64,000 nucleotides of DNA from Lytechinus variegatus (Eukaryota > Echinodermata > Echinoidea > Temnopleuroida > Toxopneustidae): the NCBI RefSeq assembly GCF_018143015.1, contig NC_054758.1:10028501-10092500 (forward strand), given 5' to 3'. This document shows, one piece after another, positions 47,430-60,100 of this stretch. Under the pieces are notes generated by a model, which was given only the letters and a program-made list of their open reading frames with translations, did not search any database and had not been told where the DNA came from. Every line of letters begins with the position of its first letter. Position 1 is the first letter of the stretch. The position numbers and the translations under genes were made by a program.

Positions 47430-49560
47430 AAATTTTACTCATCGGCCGGGCTAGACCTTCCCAAACATTTCGATGGAACACTGGCGTACAGAGAGAGAGA
47501 GAGAGAGGGGGGGGGGGTGGCTTGGTAGCCACATGGACCCCAAACTTTCCGTGACCAAGAAAAGAAGTAGGAAGGGGAAGTAAATGAAGGTAAAAGGGAG
47601 AATCTGATATTACTTTCTGAATATTACGTCAAAATCTAACGAAAAAATAACATTTCTATAGTATCATGTAGGATTTTTTTTCGCTTGCAGCTTTTCAAAA
47701 TATCGTAAATAATTGGTCTCAAATTCGTGAATGGTGTCAAAAATAATACTACTTTACAGTATAATCAGGGATCGCGGAACGTGATAAGGCCTCCAGCCCC
47801 GAGCCCCACTTATTTTCAATAAATGTGTACCCCCCCCGTAAACTAAGCATCTCATTTTTACTTTTTTAACATGATCATTCCCCACTCTCTGGCCCGTATT
47901 CTGAAGTCGGGTTTAACCTAAACTCAGATCTAAAGTTGTGGTTTTAGTATGGAAAGCCAATAGTGTCAAAATTTTTATCAAGTTGTATGTTTCTTACGTT
48001 TACTATGCTCTTTCCTGATTCATCGATGGTGAAGACAATCATCTATTTATACTTCCTAGGCAGTTATGAATGATTTAAGATGAGCTGAAGTATGATATCT
48101 CTTCTGTATAGTGATTTATGTGACAATTGGCCATCCGTATTTAAACCACAACTTTAAACCTTGGTTTAAGTTAAACCCGACTCAGAATACGGGCCTCTGG
48201 CTCATTCCCCCCCACCCTCCCCACCATTTCATCACCGTTCATCGTAATAATGGTGATTCATAGAGCCTTAAATTAACTTATAACCCGTCCTCGACTCGGT
48301 TTGTATAGTGTTTACGATTATTATATTGATGATAATCGTTTCACAAGCATGAGTAGTTGATTTTACGACAGTTGCTCCGTCGATGATTATTGCTCCGATG
48401 GAAAACATGCACGTTAGTCCAAACATAACACCTAACCTTCAACACCCAATAAACCCCAATCCTAGTCTTAACCTTTCTTTCAACAAAAACTCTATTACAA
48501 TTCTAAACCTATGCCCTCTGAGATATCAAAACAACAGCAAATGTCGTGTCACCGAGCAGTTGTATCATGTTTATTTAACAATACGAAATATAAACTTGAA
48601 AATCAATAATACGATATATTAAACTTTAAAATCAAACAAAAGCACTTTTGGATACCGAGGAACTTGGGTGAAAGAATATGTATCTGCTGATTTCAATACG
48701 AATGCCATAGTTGGAGACATTTCACTTTCGTTTCAGTAATTGGTATACGCTTTCACATTTCAAATAAACTATACAAAATGTTAGTAGTTGTAAACTGATA
48801 GAGTAACAGAAATGTATAATGCATTGTGCAATATATTATACATGACGACAACTTGAAATAATTCAAATTGTGAGTATGATGGAAGTTGTTAAATAAAGAA
48901 AACTATCGTATTTTGTTGATTAGTAGGTGCATATGATTTTTTATTGTATTTATTGTTGGGACTAAAACATAAGAGGTGAAACGAGATAATCTCCTGAAGG
49001 TCGTAAATCCCTGTAGCTGCGCCAAGTTCCTCTGTGCGATTCTTCTGGAGACTGTCTCGTAGTCAGTCATGCATGCAAAGATCCATATGAAAATGGTACC
49101 AAAATAAGAAGAGTTGGTTTGAAATAGGAGTTAGAACCACTTTAGACCATTCCGAGAAAATCTAGTTTATTTTATTCTATATTACAATATTTCTATGCTA
49201 AACGAAATTGTCATGAACATAAAATTGGGTATAAAAGAAATTTGCCTCTTCATATATTTAAAATAATATTGTTTAATTACCTTTGTGGATCTAGCTCCTT
49301 TTGCAAACAAACTTAAATGGATCTCGCCCCTTTTGAATGAAAATGAGTTGCCAAAAGCTGTTGTACATGTATAACTTTGCACATTTGTATTTCTTCTCCC
49401 ATACATGTACTGTATCGAAGCAATAGCTTTGATCCAGCTGAGGCATGGCGGCTTGTCATTGTTCTAAACCCACCTTCACCCGACAAAGGGAAATCATCAT
49501 TGGTATAGTGTCGAAAATCTGTCTATCTGACGGTCAATCGGATTGGGTTCGCCCTAGCCA
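47430..49560. other. 3' flank of SRCR copy 1
   Basis: AATAAA at 47818-47823 followed by tgtgta, and AATAAA at 48892-48897 followed by a GT-rich stretch, are candidate polyadenylation signals. A GA run and poly-G lie at 47490-47518. No further coding exon recognised. Confidence 0.45.
47891..48195. mobile_element. Inverted-repeat MITE, GGCCCGTATTCTGA termini
   Basis: ggcccgtattctgaagtcgggtttaacc at the left; ggtttaagttaaacccgactcagaatacgggcc at the right. The inner arms pair again around 'aaagttgtggttt/aaaccacaacttt'. 305 bp. Confidence 0.8.
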
Positions 49561-49567
49561 TTAACCC

Positions 49568-49639
49568 GTCTCTGTGGTCTAGTGGTTAAGGCACCGGCGT
49601 TCAAAGCTGGGGGCTCGGGTTCGATTCCCGGCAGAGACA
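49568..49639 (+). tRNA. tRNA with UCA anticodon (reads UGA)
   Basis: 72 bases with discriminator A. Acceptor GTCTCTG pairs perfectly with CAGAGAC. D arm GTCT/AGGC; anticodon arm CCGGC-GTTCAAA-GCTGG, placing T33 and anticodon TCA at 34-36; T arm CGGG-TTCGATT-CCCG. Internal A box (tggtctagtgg) and B box (ggttcgattcc) are intact and a six-T pol III terminator follows at 49640-49645. The body resembles tRNA-Glu. The size and arms are not those of tRNA-Sec, which is longer. It could be an active UGA suppressor-like tRNA, or a tRNA-derived copy with a changed loop. Confidence 0.72.
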
Positions 49640-50679
49640 TTTTTTCGGCATCACCAATTTTTCCAAAGGGTAGATAGCTCTGGGGAACCTTGATTTAAGC
49701 TACGCCTACAAGCTACGCCTACAATTGTTCTCTTCATCCATTTCTTTAATATATATATATAAACCTGTGTAGGGCCTTAATGCTTTGTCTCCTTTATATT
49801 AAAATAAGTTCCAGCAATGAATATCTAACGTGCATTAAACCAGCTGTCATTTTTCGCAATTTCTCAGAGGACAAAATAAAAGAGAAAGTGTAGAGGACTC
49901 ACGTCACGACATCAGATTGCCCATTGAATATTCATGAAAACATGCATAGAGCTGTTTACAGAAAAATTACAAATCTTCAAGATGTCATAGCTTCATTATT
50001 CCTTGTCCGATTATGATGAAATTTCCAATGTTTATGTTTTCTTTACGACCTTTCACACGGTAAAAAAATCGTCATTTGAATGACGATTCCAGTAAAAAAA
50101 AGATAAGGCTTATGACGAACATTTAACACGTGTGAAACCCGAACTAGAACATGATTAGAATCACGAACGCTAATCACGCAATCATTATTACAAGGATTCA
50201 AGATTCACGTGTGAAAAGGCCTCAAATCTCTTCATATCATTTTCAACCGGGAGTATTCCTTTAAGAAAGGCAAATGAATATGATAGATCATAACAGGAAG
50301 AAAGGGCAGGAGAGAGGGGAGAGAGAAGGGGGGGGGCTGGAGATATAAATAGGGATGAACTGGCCTTTATTGAATGTTATAAGATTTCGGATCGTTGCTG
50401 TAGCTAGGCTTTTAACCTATGATTGCTTCCTCCCCCCACCCGAGAATCGTTAAAATCTATATATACATTTCCAAAGGCTGAATTCGTATTTTGATACTTT
50501 GTGGTAGTGATATGATTCGAAATATAATGTATGATAATTATGTAATATCAAATTTCCTTCTGGTGATAAAGCAGATCTTCACGTATTCATGATAAACTGG
50601 AAAACAATGACCTAACATAATATGTGCCATAGAGAATCAAATTGATTTTAATATTCATTGGAGGAAAACTTTAAATTCA

Positions 50680-50965
50680 TAATAATAATAATAATAATAA
50701 TAATATAGGATATTTATATTGCGCACATTTCCACCTTGTTAGGTGCTCAAGGCGCTCCTATATTACCCGGCTAAGTTAGGCGTTCATAGCGCACACAGCT
50801 TCTTAAGGAATTACTTCCTACCGGTACCCATTTACCTCACCTGGGTCGAGTGCAGCACATCGTGGATCAGTTTCTTGCTGAAGGAAATTACGCCATGGCT
50901 GGGATTCGAACCCACGACCCTCTGTTTCAAAGTCCGAAGACTAATCCACTGGGCCACAACGCTCC
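50680..50965 (-). mobile_element. tRNA-headed SINE, (AAT)n tail
   Basis: Same family as 43577-43867: (aat)n at 50680-50706, 'ggtacccatttacctcacctgggtcgagtgcagcac', 'acgccatggctgggattcgaacccacgac' and head end 'ctaatccactgggccacaac'. Confidence 0.8.
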
Positions 50966-51189
50966 ACATTTCATGCATATGATATTTAGATGATGGGGTG
51001 TCTTAAAACACTACGCAGACGCTTTTAGGAACATGGATAATCTATTGTCAATATCCATTCATGACAAAGGTTTCTTTGTCGAAAATCGAATAATCAAAAC
51101 GTCATTGTCGTCGATGACTCTGGACAAACGACATATTTGCAAGAATCCGACGACGATCAGCTCTCCCGGTTCACGAACTGTCGACAAAA

Positions 51190-51530
51190 CCAAACATAAA
51201 CTCTCAGCTGTGCATCGTTCACTCGCTCGGCCACTAGTATTACTCTAGTTGGGCCTCGTACTACTAAGCAAATTGGTGATAGGGCCTTTTCTACCGTTAC
51301 CCCCGAAACATGGAACTCATTGCCTTCCCTAAAGACTTCCCCCAACACCTTCCTCATTTAAGAAATGTCTAAAAAACTTTCCAATTCTAATTTTCTGTAC
51401 GGTTTCTTTATAAAATGTTCATAATTTTGTAGTTATTACTCTTATATTTTATTCTCCCGCTTTTTGTGTTTCTGTTACTTAATGCGCTTTGTATGTTATA
51501 AAATGCGCTGTATAAATGACGTGCATTAAT
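51190..51530 (+). mobile_element. LINE 3' fragment
   Basis: A frame contains DRAFSTVTPETWNSLPSLK, like the C-terminal end of L2/CR1-type polymerases, followed by 'gcgctttgtatgttataaaatgcgctgtataaatg', a typical 3' tail in this genome. 5'-truncated. Confidence 0.55.
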
Positions 51531-51654
51531 TATTAACGTGATCTGACAGGCATTTTCAATAAATTTACTATATTGCAGAATCCGTCCCCGTTGCAAGACT
51601 AAAAAAAACTCGCGAATAATTATTATGATTATTTATTCATATATTATTTATTTT

Positions 51655-51815
51655 CTGGGAGGGGGGGGGGGGCAAGGGCACTATCATAGAATGCACAATG
51701 ATTCAATTTTCTTAACCTTTTATTGAATTAAAATCGATTCGAACCCTGCAAATTTCTAGAATGCACAGTTATTCCATTTTCTGAGCCTTTTATTGATTTA
51801 AAAACGAATCGAGCC
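51655..51815. repeat. Poly-G tract and two-copy tandem repeat
   Basis: A G run at 51659-51672, then 'agaatgcacaatgattcaattttcttaaccttttattga' repeated about 78 bases later with small changes. Confidence 0.6.
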
Positions 51816-54017
51816 ATGTAAGGGACTAATATAGCACCACATCAAGTGGTAAATATCAAGGCGTAAATATTCATATCTGAATTATACGCGCCTGAAAACC
51901 CAAGATAACAACAAGTCCTCAACTTCTCAAATTTGGCCACATTTCTAACCCACAATGCAACTTTCCGAGTTGCATAGTCTTTTAATTTCACAAAATAATA
52001 AAGGCCCACTGGAATAATGACAGACAAGTATTTCTATTCAGTACATGCATTCACATCGCAATAAATAACGTTACCAAGTATATCTAATTATCATATAGAG
52101 ATCATTATGTTAAACAAGTACTTTTCCTCTCACGTTTCAGCTTCTCTCTAGAAATAGACAAGTTCGTAGTCATGGAAAAATTTGGTCAAATGACCTTTCA
52201 TTTCTGTTATTAAAATAGACAGATTTCAAAACATGATATCGCGTAAGCATGCCTTACATAGCATTATGAAGAAATTGAATAGACCAGGTGACTAGAATAG
52301 CACACCAATGAACACGTGAAGGTATTTTTTTTGCATTTCTACTTTGAATGCATTCTATAGCATGTTGTACAATGTACTTGGCAAACTGTAAAATACCAGT
52401 CGTTCGTGGACACATTGTTGTTTTGTATATACATGAAAAAAAGTGCAAAAGGATATATATGAATAATCGAGACATCAAAGTTGGGGCTTATCTGAATAGA
52501 TTTTAAACCACTTTGTCACATTCGTACCAATGGCCCTCTGATCATGCGCAGAGTGAAATACGAACCGACTAATTACTGATGGTCAATATTTCAAGACCAT
52601 AAAAAAGGGGGAGGAGAGGTTGGAAGAAAGAAATAAGAAAAGAGAGGGGGGAAATAGATGAAACAAGGGAGGGCAATGATCGAAAAAAAAACTTTTAAGC
52701 ATTCAACGAAAAACATCGCTCGCAGTATTCGCGCTCATATTGCCTTGAATCGCCTTGAATAAGATAATAATTTGATAACTTATGACTTAAGAAACCCCGT
52801 TGTTTTCATGTCAATATGTACAAATTACCGTATTCTGCTCACTATCCGAGTTTCATCGTTTTGTTTCAGCAAAACAAGCTCCCCTTGGTTTAATGGAGAT
52901 ACATGTACGTACGTATCCGGTCCACACGGTAACAAAGAACGTTGCTTTAAAAGAAAAGTCCATTCAAAACACAAAGTTGATTTGAATAAAAAGAGTAAAA
53001 CCAACAAGCATAACACTGAAAAATTCATTAAAAGCGGATGTAAAACAAGAAAGTTATGAAGTCTTGCTTACTTTCACAAAACAGTTATCCTGGTCGGCAT
53101 GCAATTGAGGAGACTAGTGACGTCATCAACTCACTGTCTATTTTTTTTATTTAATTATATGAACTAAGAAATATTCTAGTTTTCTCGTTATTATCAAGTG
53201 AAACAACGATTAATTTCCTCCCTGAACCTGTGGAATTGGCATTGTCTAACACTATATGTTTCAGTCAAGCGTGGTCCTTATTGTCAAATCAGTGAAAAGA
53301 AATGAAATGTTATATCATTCAATCATTAAAAAACAACAGAAATACTGCGGAAATCATCGTCTGTCTCGTTTGTATGTCACTGAGTTGTGCATATCACTGA
53401 TTTGTGAAAATTAAGCGAAACATTGAAATGTCACTTTTTAATTTTACATCCGATTTTGAAGGAATTTTCAGCGTTCTCCTTGTTTGATTTTTCTTTATTT
53501 ATTCAAATAAACATTTTTTTTATTCTGGGATGGATTTGACCTTTAATTTGTCTGGCCAAGTGGAAACATCAATACGCAGGGCTGGAAGTGATCACATCCT
53601 TCCGATGTGGCTACCCGATTTTAAAACAAAAATAAACAATTTCCTCTTTCCATCCACCCATTATTAATGATTTCAAGGAGCTTTCGACACTGAATACTGT
53701 TTTGGAACTTTGAACACAAACGAAAACATGCTTTAAAATTGCTCTATAATTGGAAGTTCGTCTTTTTGGGCGTCAATTCATGGAAAGGGATGTGTGCTGT
53801 GACTTGTGTCATGACAATTTGACGAGCTGCTTTGTGCTATAGTTCCACCACTTTGCCGAAATTTAGGATATAATTGCTATTTTTAATAGTAATGATGGTA
53901 AACTTGCAAAGACATAACGCATAGGTCTGTAGGTCCAATGAATTGTGAGGAGATAAATTCAGTTCCGACCACATTAGAAACCAATTGTTGGTAGCATCGG
54001 ATGCTATAGTCTTCTTT

Positions 54018-54078
54018 GATTGGCTGATAGTTAGACCTATTACGTCACCGGTTCGTCATTTGATTGGCCGTATAAAAG
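54018..54078 (+). promoter_or_regulatory. SRCR copy 2 core promoter
   Basis: TATAAAAG at 54071-54078, inverted CCAAT (ATTGG) at 54063-54067 and again at 54018-54022, and TACGTCA at 54041-54047. Transcription would start near 54100, giving a very short leader before ATG 54112. Confidence 0.65.
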
Positions 54079-54111
54079 TAGGGCTATCTCATCACAGAGA
54101 TGTCTTTCAAC

Positions 54112-54174
54112 ATGGAGCGTTTTGTTGTTGGATGTATAGGCTTCTTTATCTTCTTGCACTTGACCATGGCACAG
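54112..54174 (+). CDS. SRCR copy 2 exon 1 with 1-bp deletion
   Basis: Encodes MERFVVGCIGFFIFLHLTMA in the ancestral frame, still hydrophobic, but it ends in phase 0 (CAG|GTAAGG) where exon 2 needs phase 1. The alignment with copy 1 shows ggccttctg reduced to ggcttctt. It could be a real lesion, a shift to ATG 54132, or an assembly error. Confidence 0.7.
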
Positions 54175-57100
54175 GTAAGGTATATGACTATACAGGGTCC
54201 ATTCCACAGTTTGGCGATTTCATATTGTCGTACATGACATTTCGAAAACAATTTATAGTCTCTGTAGCTGAATGCTTGAGTGACAAAAATTGTCCTTTTG
54301 TGTCCATGATGAAGTTATAGTGGGAGGTCATGTTTAAAATTGATACCCATAATAATGTTTGATTATGGGTGAATTAATGCTGGCAATGTTGTGTGTCGTA
54401 CGGGACTCAGATATGCCCCTCACGACACGCAACATTTTTACCACTAATTCACCCATGGACATTTTAATGTTGGTTGTCATTTTTTTACATGACAACCCAG
54501 TAGCACGTTATTATTGCCGCAATGCAAATTCAAGTTTCTCGTTTGTTTGGAAAGTAGGATGAAAATGTTTTGAAAATGGATGGTTTTCTAGCATGCTTTA
54601 ATCGCCCAAATGGCAGTTGGTGAATGTAAATTTGAAACCACGCTTCCGGATGGCCACCTTCCAGTCTTTAGAATATTGTGCAGTGTGCACATGCAACACT
54701 TTCTAATGGGTCTCTTTGCAAGTTTTGCGATTGGTTTAGGTGTACGTAACCACCAACCGTTTTCCTCTTTCGGTTGTTTTGTATGCTTAAAATAGCGGGT
54801 TTTTTTTCTTTTAAAAACTAATCTTATTATTCTAAATTGATACCTAGCTGTACAAGATTTTGTAAATTAAGCATGAATATGTCTTACATTCCAATCGTTA
54901 AAAAATGCAACTATATGGACCATTGATAGTTTATCAATTTTGCATGCCGGTTTTCATTTTGAATAATACGCCTATTTTACGTATTCTATTTAGCGAAGTT
55001 CAAGTGTACCCTTCCTTTTATTTTCATGATTGACATACTTTGTGATATATTGGGCATTTAATGTTATTTATATTTTGTGAACAGAAAATTAGAATACAAT
55101 ACACACATTTCATAATCCCTTTTGCAAATTCGTAAAAAAAAATCACCTCAAATTGAACATATAGCCACCAAGAATGCATATGGCATTTTAATTTATTTAT
55201 ATGTAAGATGAAAAAAACATTTTTGTCTAAAAATCAAATTGTAATAAAAGGGCCACCCAGATGTTGAGATAATTGTAAAGTCGACATCTTATCAGCTAAA
55301 GATTATGTGTCGAGATCTTGGATGTTATTTTCGACATTCTCTAGCAGAAATGATCAGATGACGAGATCCCAAATCTTATCATGCCGACATCCAACAGACA
55401 ATGAGATGATTGAGATCCGAATCTCATCATTTCGACATCCTTTAGCAGAGATGACTAGATGACGAGATCTCAGATCTCAGCATGTCTACATCCTTTAGCA
55501 GAGATGATTAGATGACGAGATCTCGGTTTACATCATGTCTACATCCTTTGGCAGAGATGATCAGATGACGAGATCTCGGATCTCAGCATGTCTACATCCT
55601 TTAACAGAGATGATCAGATGACGAGATCTCGGATCTCATCATGTCTACACCCTTTAGCAGAGATGATCAGATGACAAGATCTCGGATCTCATCATGTCTA
55701 CATCCTTAACAGAGATGATCAGATGACGAGATCTCGGATCTCATCATGTCTACATCCTTTAGCAGAGATGATCAGATGACGAGATCTCGGATCTCATCAT
55801 GTCTACATCCTTTAGCAGAGATGATCAGATGACGAGATCTCGGATCTCATCATGTCTACATCCTTTAGCAGAGATGATCAGATGACGAAATCTCGGATCT
55901 CATTATGTCTACATCCTTTAACAGAGATGATCAGATGACGAGATCTCGGATCTCATCATGTCTACATCCTTTAGCAGAGGTGATCAGATGACGAAATCTC
56001 GGATCTCATCATGTCTACATCCTTTAACAGAGATGATCAGATGACTAGATCTCGGATCTCATCATGTCTATATCCTTTAACAGAGATGATCAGATGACGA
56101 GATCTCGGATCTCATCATGTCTACATCCTTTAACAGAGATGATCAGATGACGAGATCTCGGATCTCATCATGCCCACATCCTTTAACAGAGATGATCAGA
56201 TGATGAAATTCTTCGCCATGCATGTTTTCCATGTTTTCATCACAATGGTCATAAATATGTTTAAACGAATTAATCAATGAACGTCACACTATCTTTTTCA
56301 ATTCACTGTTTTGCCCGAGCTGAATAATATATGGTTATATATTACATGTTTATTTTCTATTTTCAAAAGGAACTGCCCAGACCAATGGTAAAAATATTCG
56401 TCTGGTGGGTGGACGCAACCAATATGAAGGGCGAGTCGAGATCTTTCTGGAAGATGTGTGGTCGACTGTGTGTGACGATTACTTTAATGCCGGAACAGCA
56501 AATGTACTGTGTAGAATGCTTGGATTCGCCTCGGCCACTACGCATTACTGTTGCGCAAAATTCGGCGAAGGATCGTCAGAACGAAAATTAAAGGTATACT
56601 GTGAGGGGAATGAGGCTAATATCACGGACTGTGACCATTACTTTGCATCGGAGCCAGTTGACCCGGTTTATTCTTCCGACTCGAGGTACTATTGTGAGCA
56701 TAATGAAGACGTTGGTCTGGAGTGCGACCCGGGTGAGTACTTTAGCTGGGGGCTATGTCTAGATCTACGTTAAACTAACTCGAAGGCGCCATGAGGAGCG
56801 CTAGCGTCCATGTATGGTAAGATCTAGATATGATGTAAACTCATCAAAGGGCAATAAATAAATGTGCGTTTATTATGATTGATAATCTTTCAATAAATTC
56901 GTTTTGATAATAAATATCCTAAAACCTACGAGAAGAACTTGACGTCTGCACACGTCCCCTGAATTTCAAGCGGAGTATTAAGTGGCAAGAAGGTCTGACG
57001 TGAAATAACTTAATGAAAATAGTTTTTGTCTCACCTGCGAAGCAAAGTGAGACTATAGGCGCCGCTTTTCCGACGGCGACGGCGACGGCGGCGGCGGCGG

Positions 57101-60100
57101 CGATGGCGGCGGCGGCGGCGGCGTCAACATCAAATCTTAACCTGAGGTTAAGTTTTTGAAATGACGTCATAACTTAGAAAGTATATGGACCTAGTTAATA
57201 AAACTTGGCGATAAGGTTAATCAAGTATTACTGAACATCCTATCAGAGTTTCATGTCACATGACCAAGGTCAAAGGTCATTTAGGGTCAATGAACTTAGA
57301 CCATGTTGGAGGAATCAACATCGAAATCTTAACCTGAGGTTAAGTTTTTGAAATGTCATCATAACTTAGAAAATATATGGACCTAGTTCATGAAACTTGG
57401 ACATAAGCTTAATACATCCTGCATGAGTTTCACGTCACATGACCAAGGTCAAAGGTCATTTAGGGTCAATGAACTTTGGCCGAATTGGGATATCTGTTGA
57501 ATTCCCATTATAACTTTGAAAGTTTATGGATCTGATTCATGAAACTTGGACATAATAGTAATCATGCATCACTGAAAATTTTGTGCAAGTTTCAGGTCTC
57601 ATGATTAAGGTCAAAGGTCATTTAGGGTCAATGAACTTTGGCCGAATCGGGGTTTCTGTTGAATTACCATCATAACTTTGAAAGTTTATTGGTCTAGTTC
57701 ATTAAACTTGGACATTAGAGTAATCAAGTATCACTGAACATCCTGTGCGCGTTTCAGGTCACATGACCAAGGTCAAAGGTCAATGAACTTTGGCCGAATA
57801 GGGTATATCTGTTGAATTACCATCATAACTTTGAAAGTTTATGGATCTGATTCATGAAACTTGTACATAAGAGTAATCAAGTATCACTGAACATCCTGTT
57901 CGAGTTTCAGGTCACATTATCAAGGTCAAAGGTCATGTAAGGTCAATGAACTTTGGCCATGTTGGGTTTTTTTGTTGAATAACCATCATATCTCTGTAAG
58001 TTTATTGGTCTAGTTCATAAAAAGTGGACATAAGAGTAACCATGTATCACTGAACATCTTGTGCGAGTTAGAGTAGTGTTCAAAGTCAGTACTGCTGCTA
58101 TATTGAACCGCGTGATGCAGGTGAGACGGCCAGAGGCATTCCCCTTGTTCAAACTATCTACTTCTAAAGTTATTATAAAATTTATTTATATAATAATTAT
58201 TATATAAAACAAGTAACTGTACTAATTCGTAGATGAAGACTGTAGTTGGCCAATCAATTACTTTCAATATTTTTTTCGATCCTCGTGCAGGAACCGCTTG
58301 GAACAACCCTCATGACATTCGACTAGTTGGTGGTGCAACTCCATTCGAGGGGCGGGTTGAGATTTACTACGAGGACGCTTGGACGACGGTATGCGACGAA
58401 GGGATCCGCAATGAAGAGGCCAACGTCCTTTGTCAGATGCTGGGGCACATAGGGGCCAGCAGCTTCCACTGCTGCGGGGCATTTGGTCGAGGGGCTTCGG
58501 AAAATATGATACGGGATGTGCGATGTGAAGGGAATGAAGCGAATATCACGGATTGCAAATTTGACCATGGTGTGGAACAACCGGGTTACTCCTCTTCAGA
58601 TTATAGAGGGGTTTACTGTGATCATTCTGATGATCTGGGACTAGTGTGCATACCAGGTGATCCGTGTTTCATTAATCTCTTCGTATGTTACAAGTGACTT
58701 TAAAGGTCAATACCGACAGGTGATCCTTTCCTGTGGAAAGGATATTAACACCGAATTTTCATTGATGTTGATCCAGAGCTTAAAGAAAGGATCACCAGTC
58801 GTTCATAACTTACGAACAGCTCTATGAAACACCTACTAGGTGGATGTTTCATAAAGCATTTTGAAAAGTTACTCACAACTTCACGCACGACTGGAACATG
58901 TTTGTAAATGCTCAGTCTGCTACATTGGAATGTATCATTTAGCACAACAAAGGCTCATTAGTCGAGCGTAAAAACTTTCAGCTTTATGAAATATCCGCCT
59001 GATGGGTCTTTCAGAAAGCCCTTCATTGGTTGACATTACTCACGACTGATGACCCTTTCTTGCACTAAATGATATATACCTTATGTAGCAGACGCAGCAC
59101 GTAAGAACATGTTCCAGTCGTGCATATAATTTGTAACTTTATGAACAGCCTTATGAAACACTCACGAGGCAAAGAAGGCTAGACTGCATGCTCAAGACGA
59201 ATCTGCTTTCAAATCCCAATGGGAGCTCAGAACTAAATCCAAATTTGGTATTCGATTGGGAGCACGTGGAACGGGCAACAGTAGGTATAGGCCCACGTGA
59301 AGTCAACCCATTGAAAAATGATTGGTCCCAATTAATGTAGGCAATGGGGGACCAATTGCCAATTGCTTTGAATTGGCGATTTAGTTTTTTTAATAGGTAA
59401 AATTATATTTCTATTATTGAATAAATGTTTCAATTGGTATTTTTATTGAAAATTTGGTTCAGTTGAAATATCTGAAACCATTTTAAATTTTTAAATTATT
59501 CAATATTTTACCTGGGGATTCGTATCCTCTTACCGTCGAGTTGACTAGCTCAGGTATAGGTGTTCCATAAAGCTGTTCCGAAATGATTTCTTGCGTAAGA
59601 CTGATGGCCCTTGCGATTTTATTTCAGAATATCGCTAGAGAGTATATATAAGAATAATTATGTTCCAGTCGTCGTAACTTTACAAAGAGGTTCATTAAGC
59701 ATCATCCAGGTACAATTGCGGAATATTTTCCATCGACGGAATCATCATATAGCAATGAAAAGAATCACCTCTTCTAAATGATCAATGTTCTATGATTACC
59801 GGTGTTATCTTTTTATTTATTGTATGGGATATTTATTGATTTTCCATAAACATGCAGCTGATATTCGTATTCATGATGGATCAAAGCGTCCTGGTCACCA
59901 AAAGGGCAGAGTGGAACTGGCACAGAACCTCCAATGGAAGGCTTTCTGTGCCGAATCCATGGACTTTAACCTTGCCATCGTCCTTTGCCGGATGCTTGGA
60001 GAACATACAGCTAAATCCTTCTATGATATCGAGTTGTTGGACCATGAAGAGGCCGCTGTCCTTAACATCACTTATTCGTGCCAGGGAACAGAAAACAACG

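Noticed and set aside
48383..48622. 79-residue ORF in the intergenic region after copy 1
   Set aside because: Asn/Pro-rich low complexity with no homology pattern or splice partners.
55305..56207. Regular 53-bp repeats as a CRISPR-like array
   Set aside because: The whole unit is repeated with no unique spacers and the DNA is animal; it is a minisatellite.
56331..56591. Alternative-frame ORF across SRCR copy 2 exon 2
   Set aside because: It is the frame reached from ATG 54112 after the 1-bp deletion and has no SRCR pattern; the true frame has all six cysteines.
56919..57170. Reverse-strand Ala/Val-rich ORF
   Set aside because: By-product of the GCG triplet tract at the end of the GTCTCACCTGC element.
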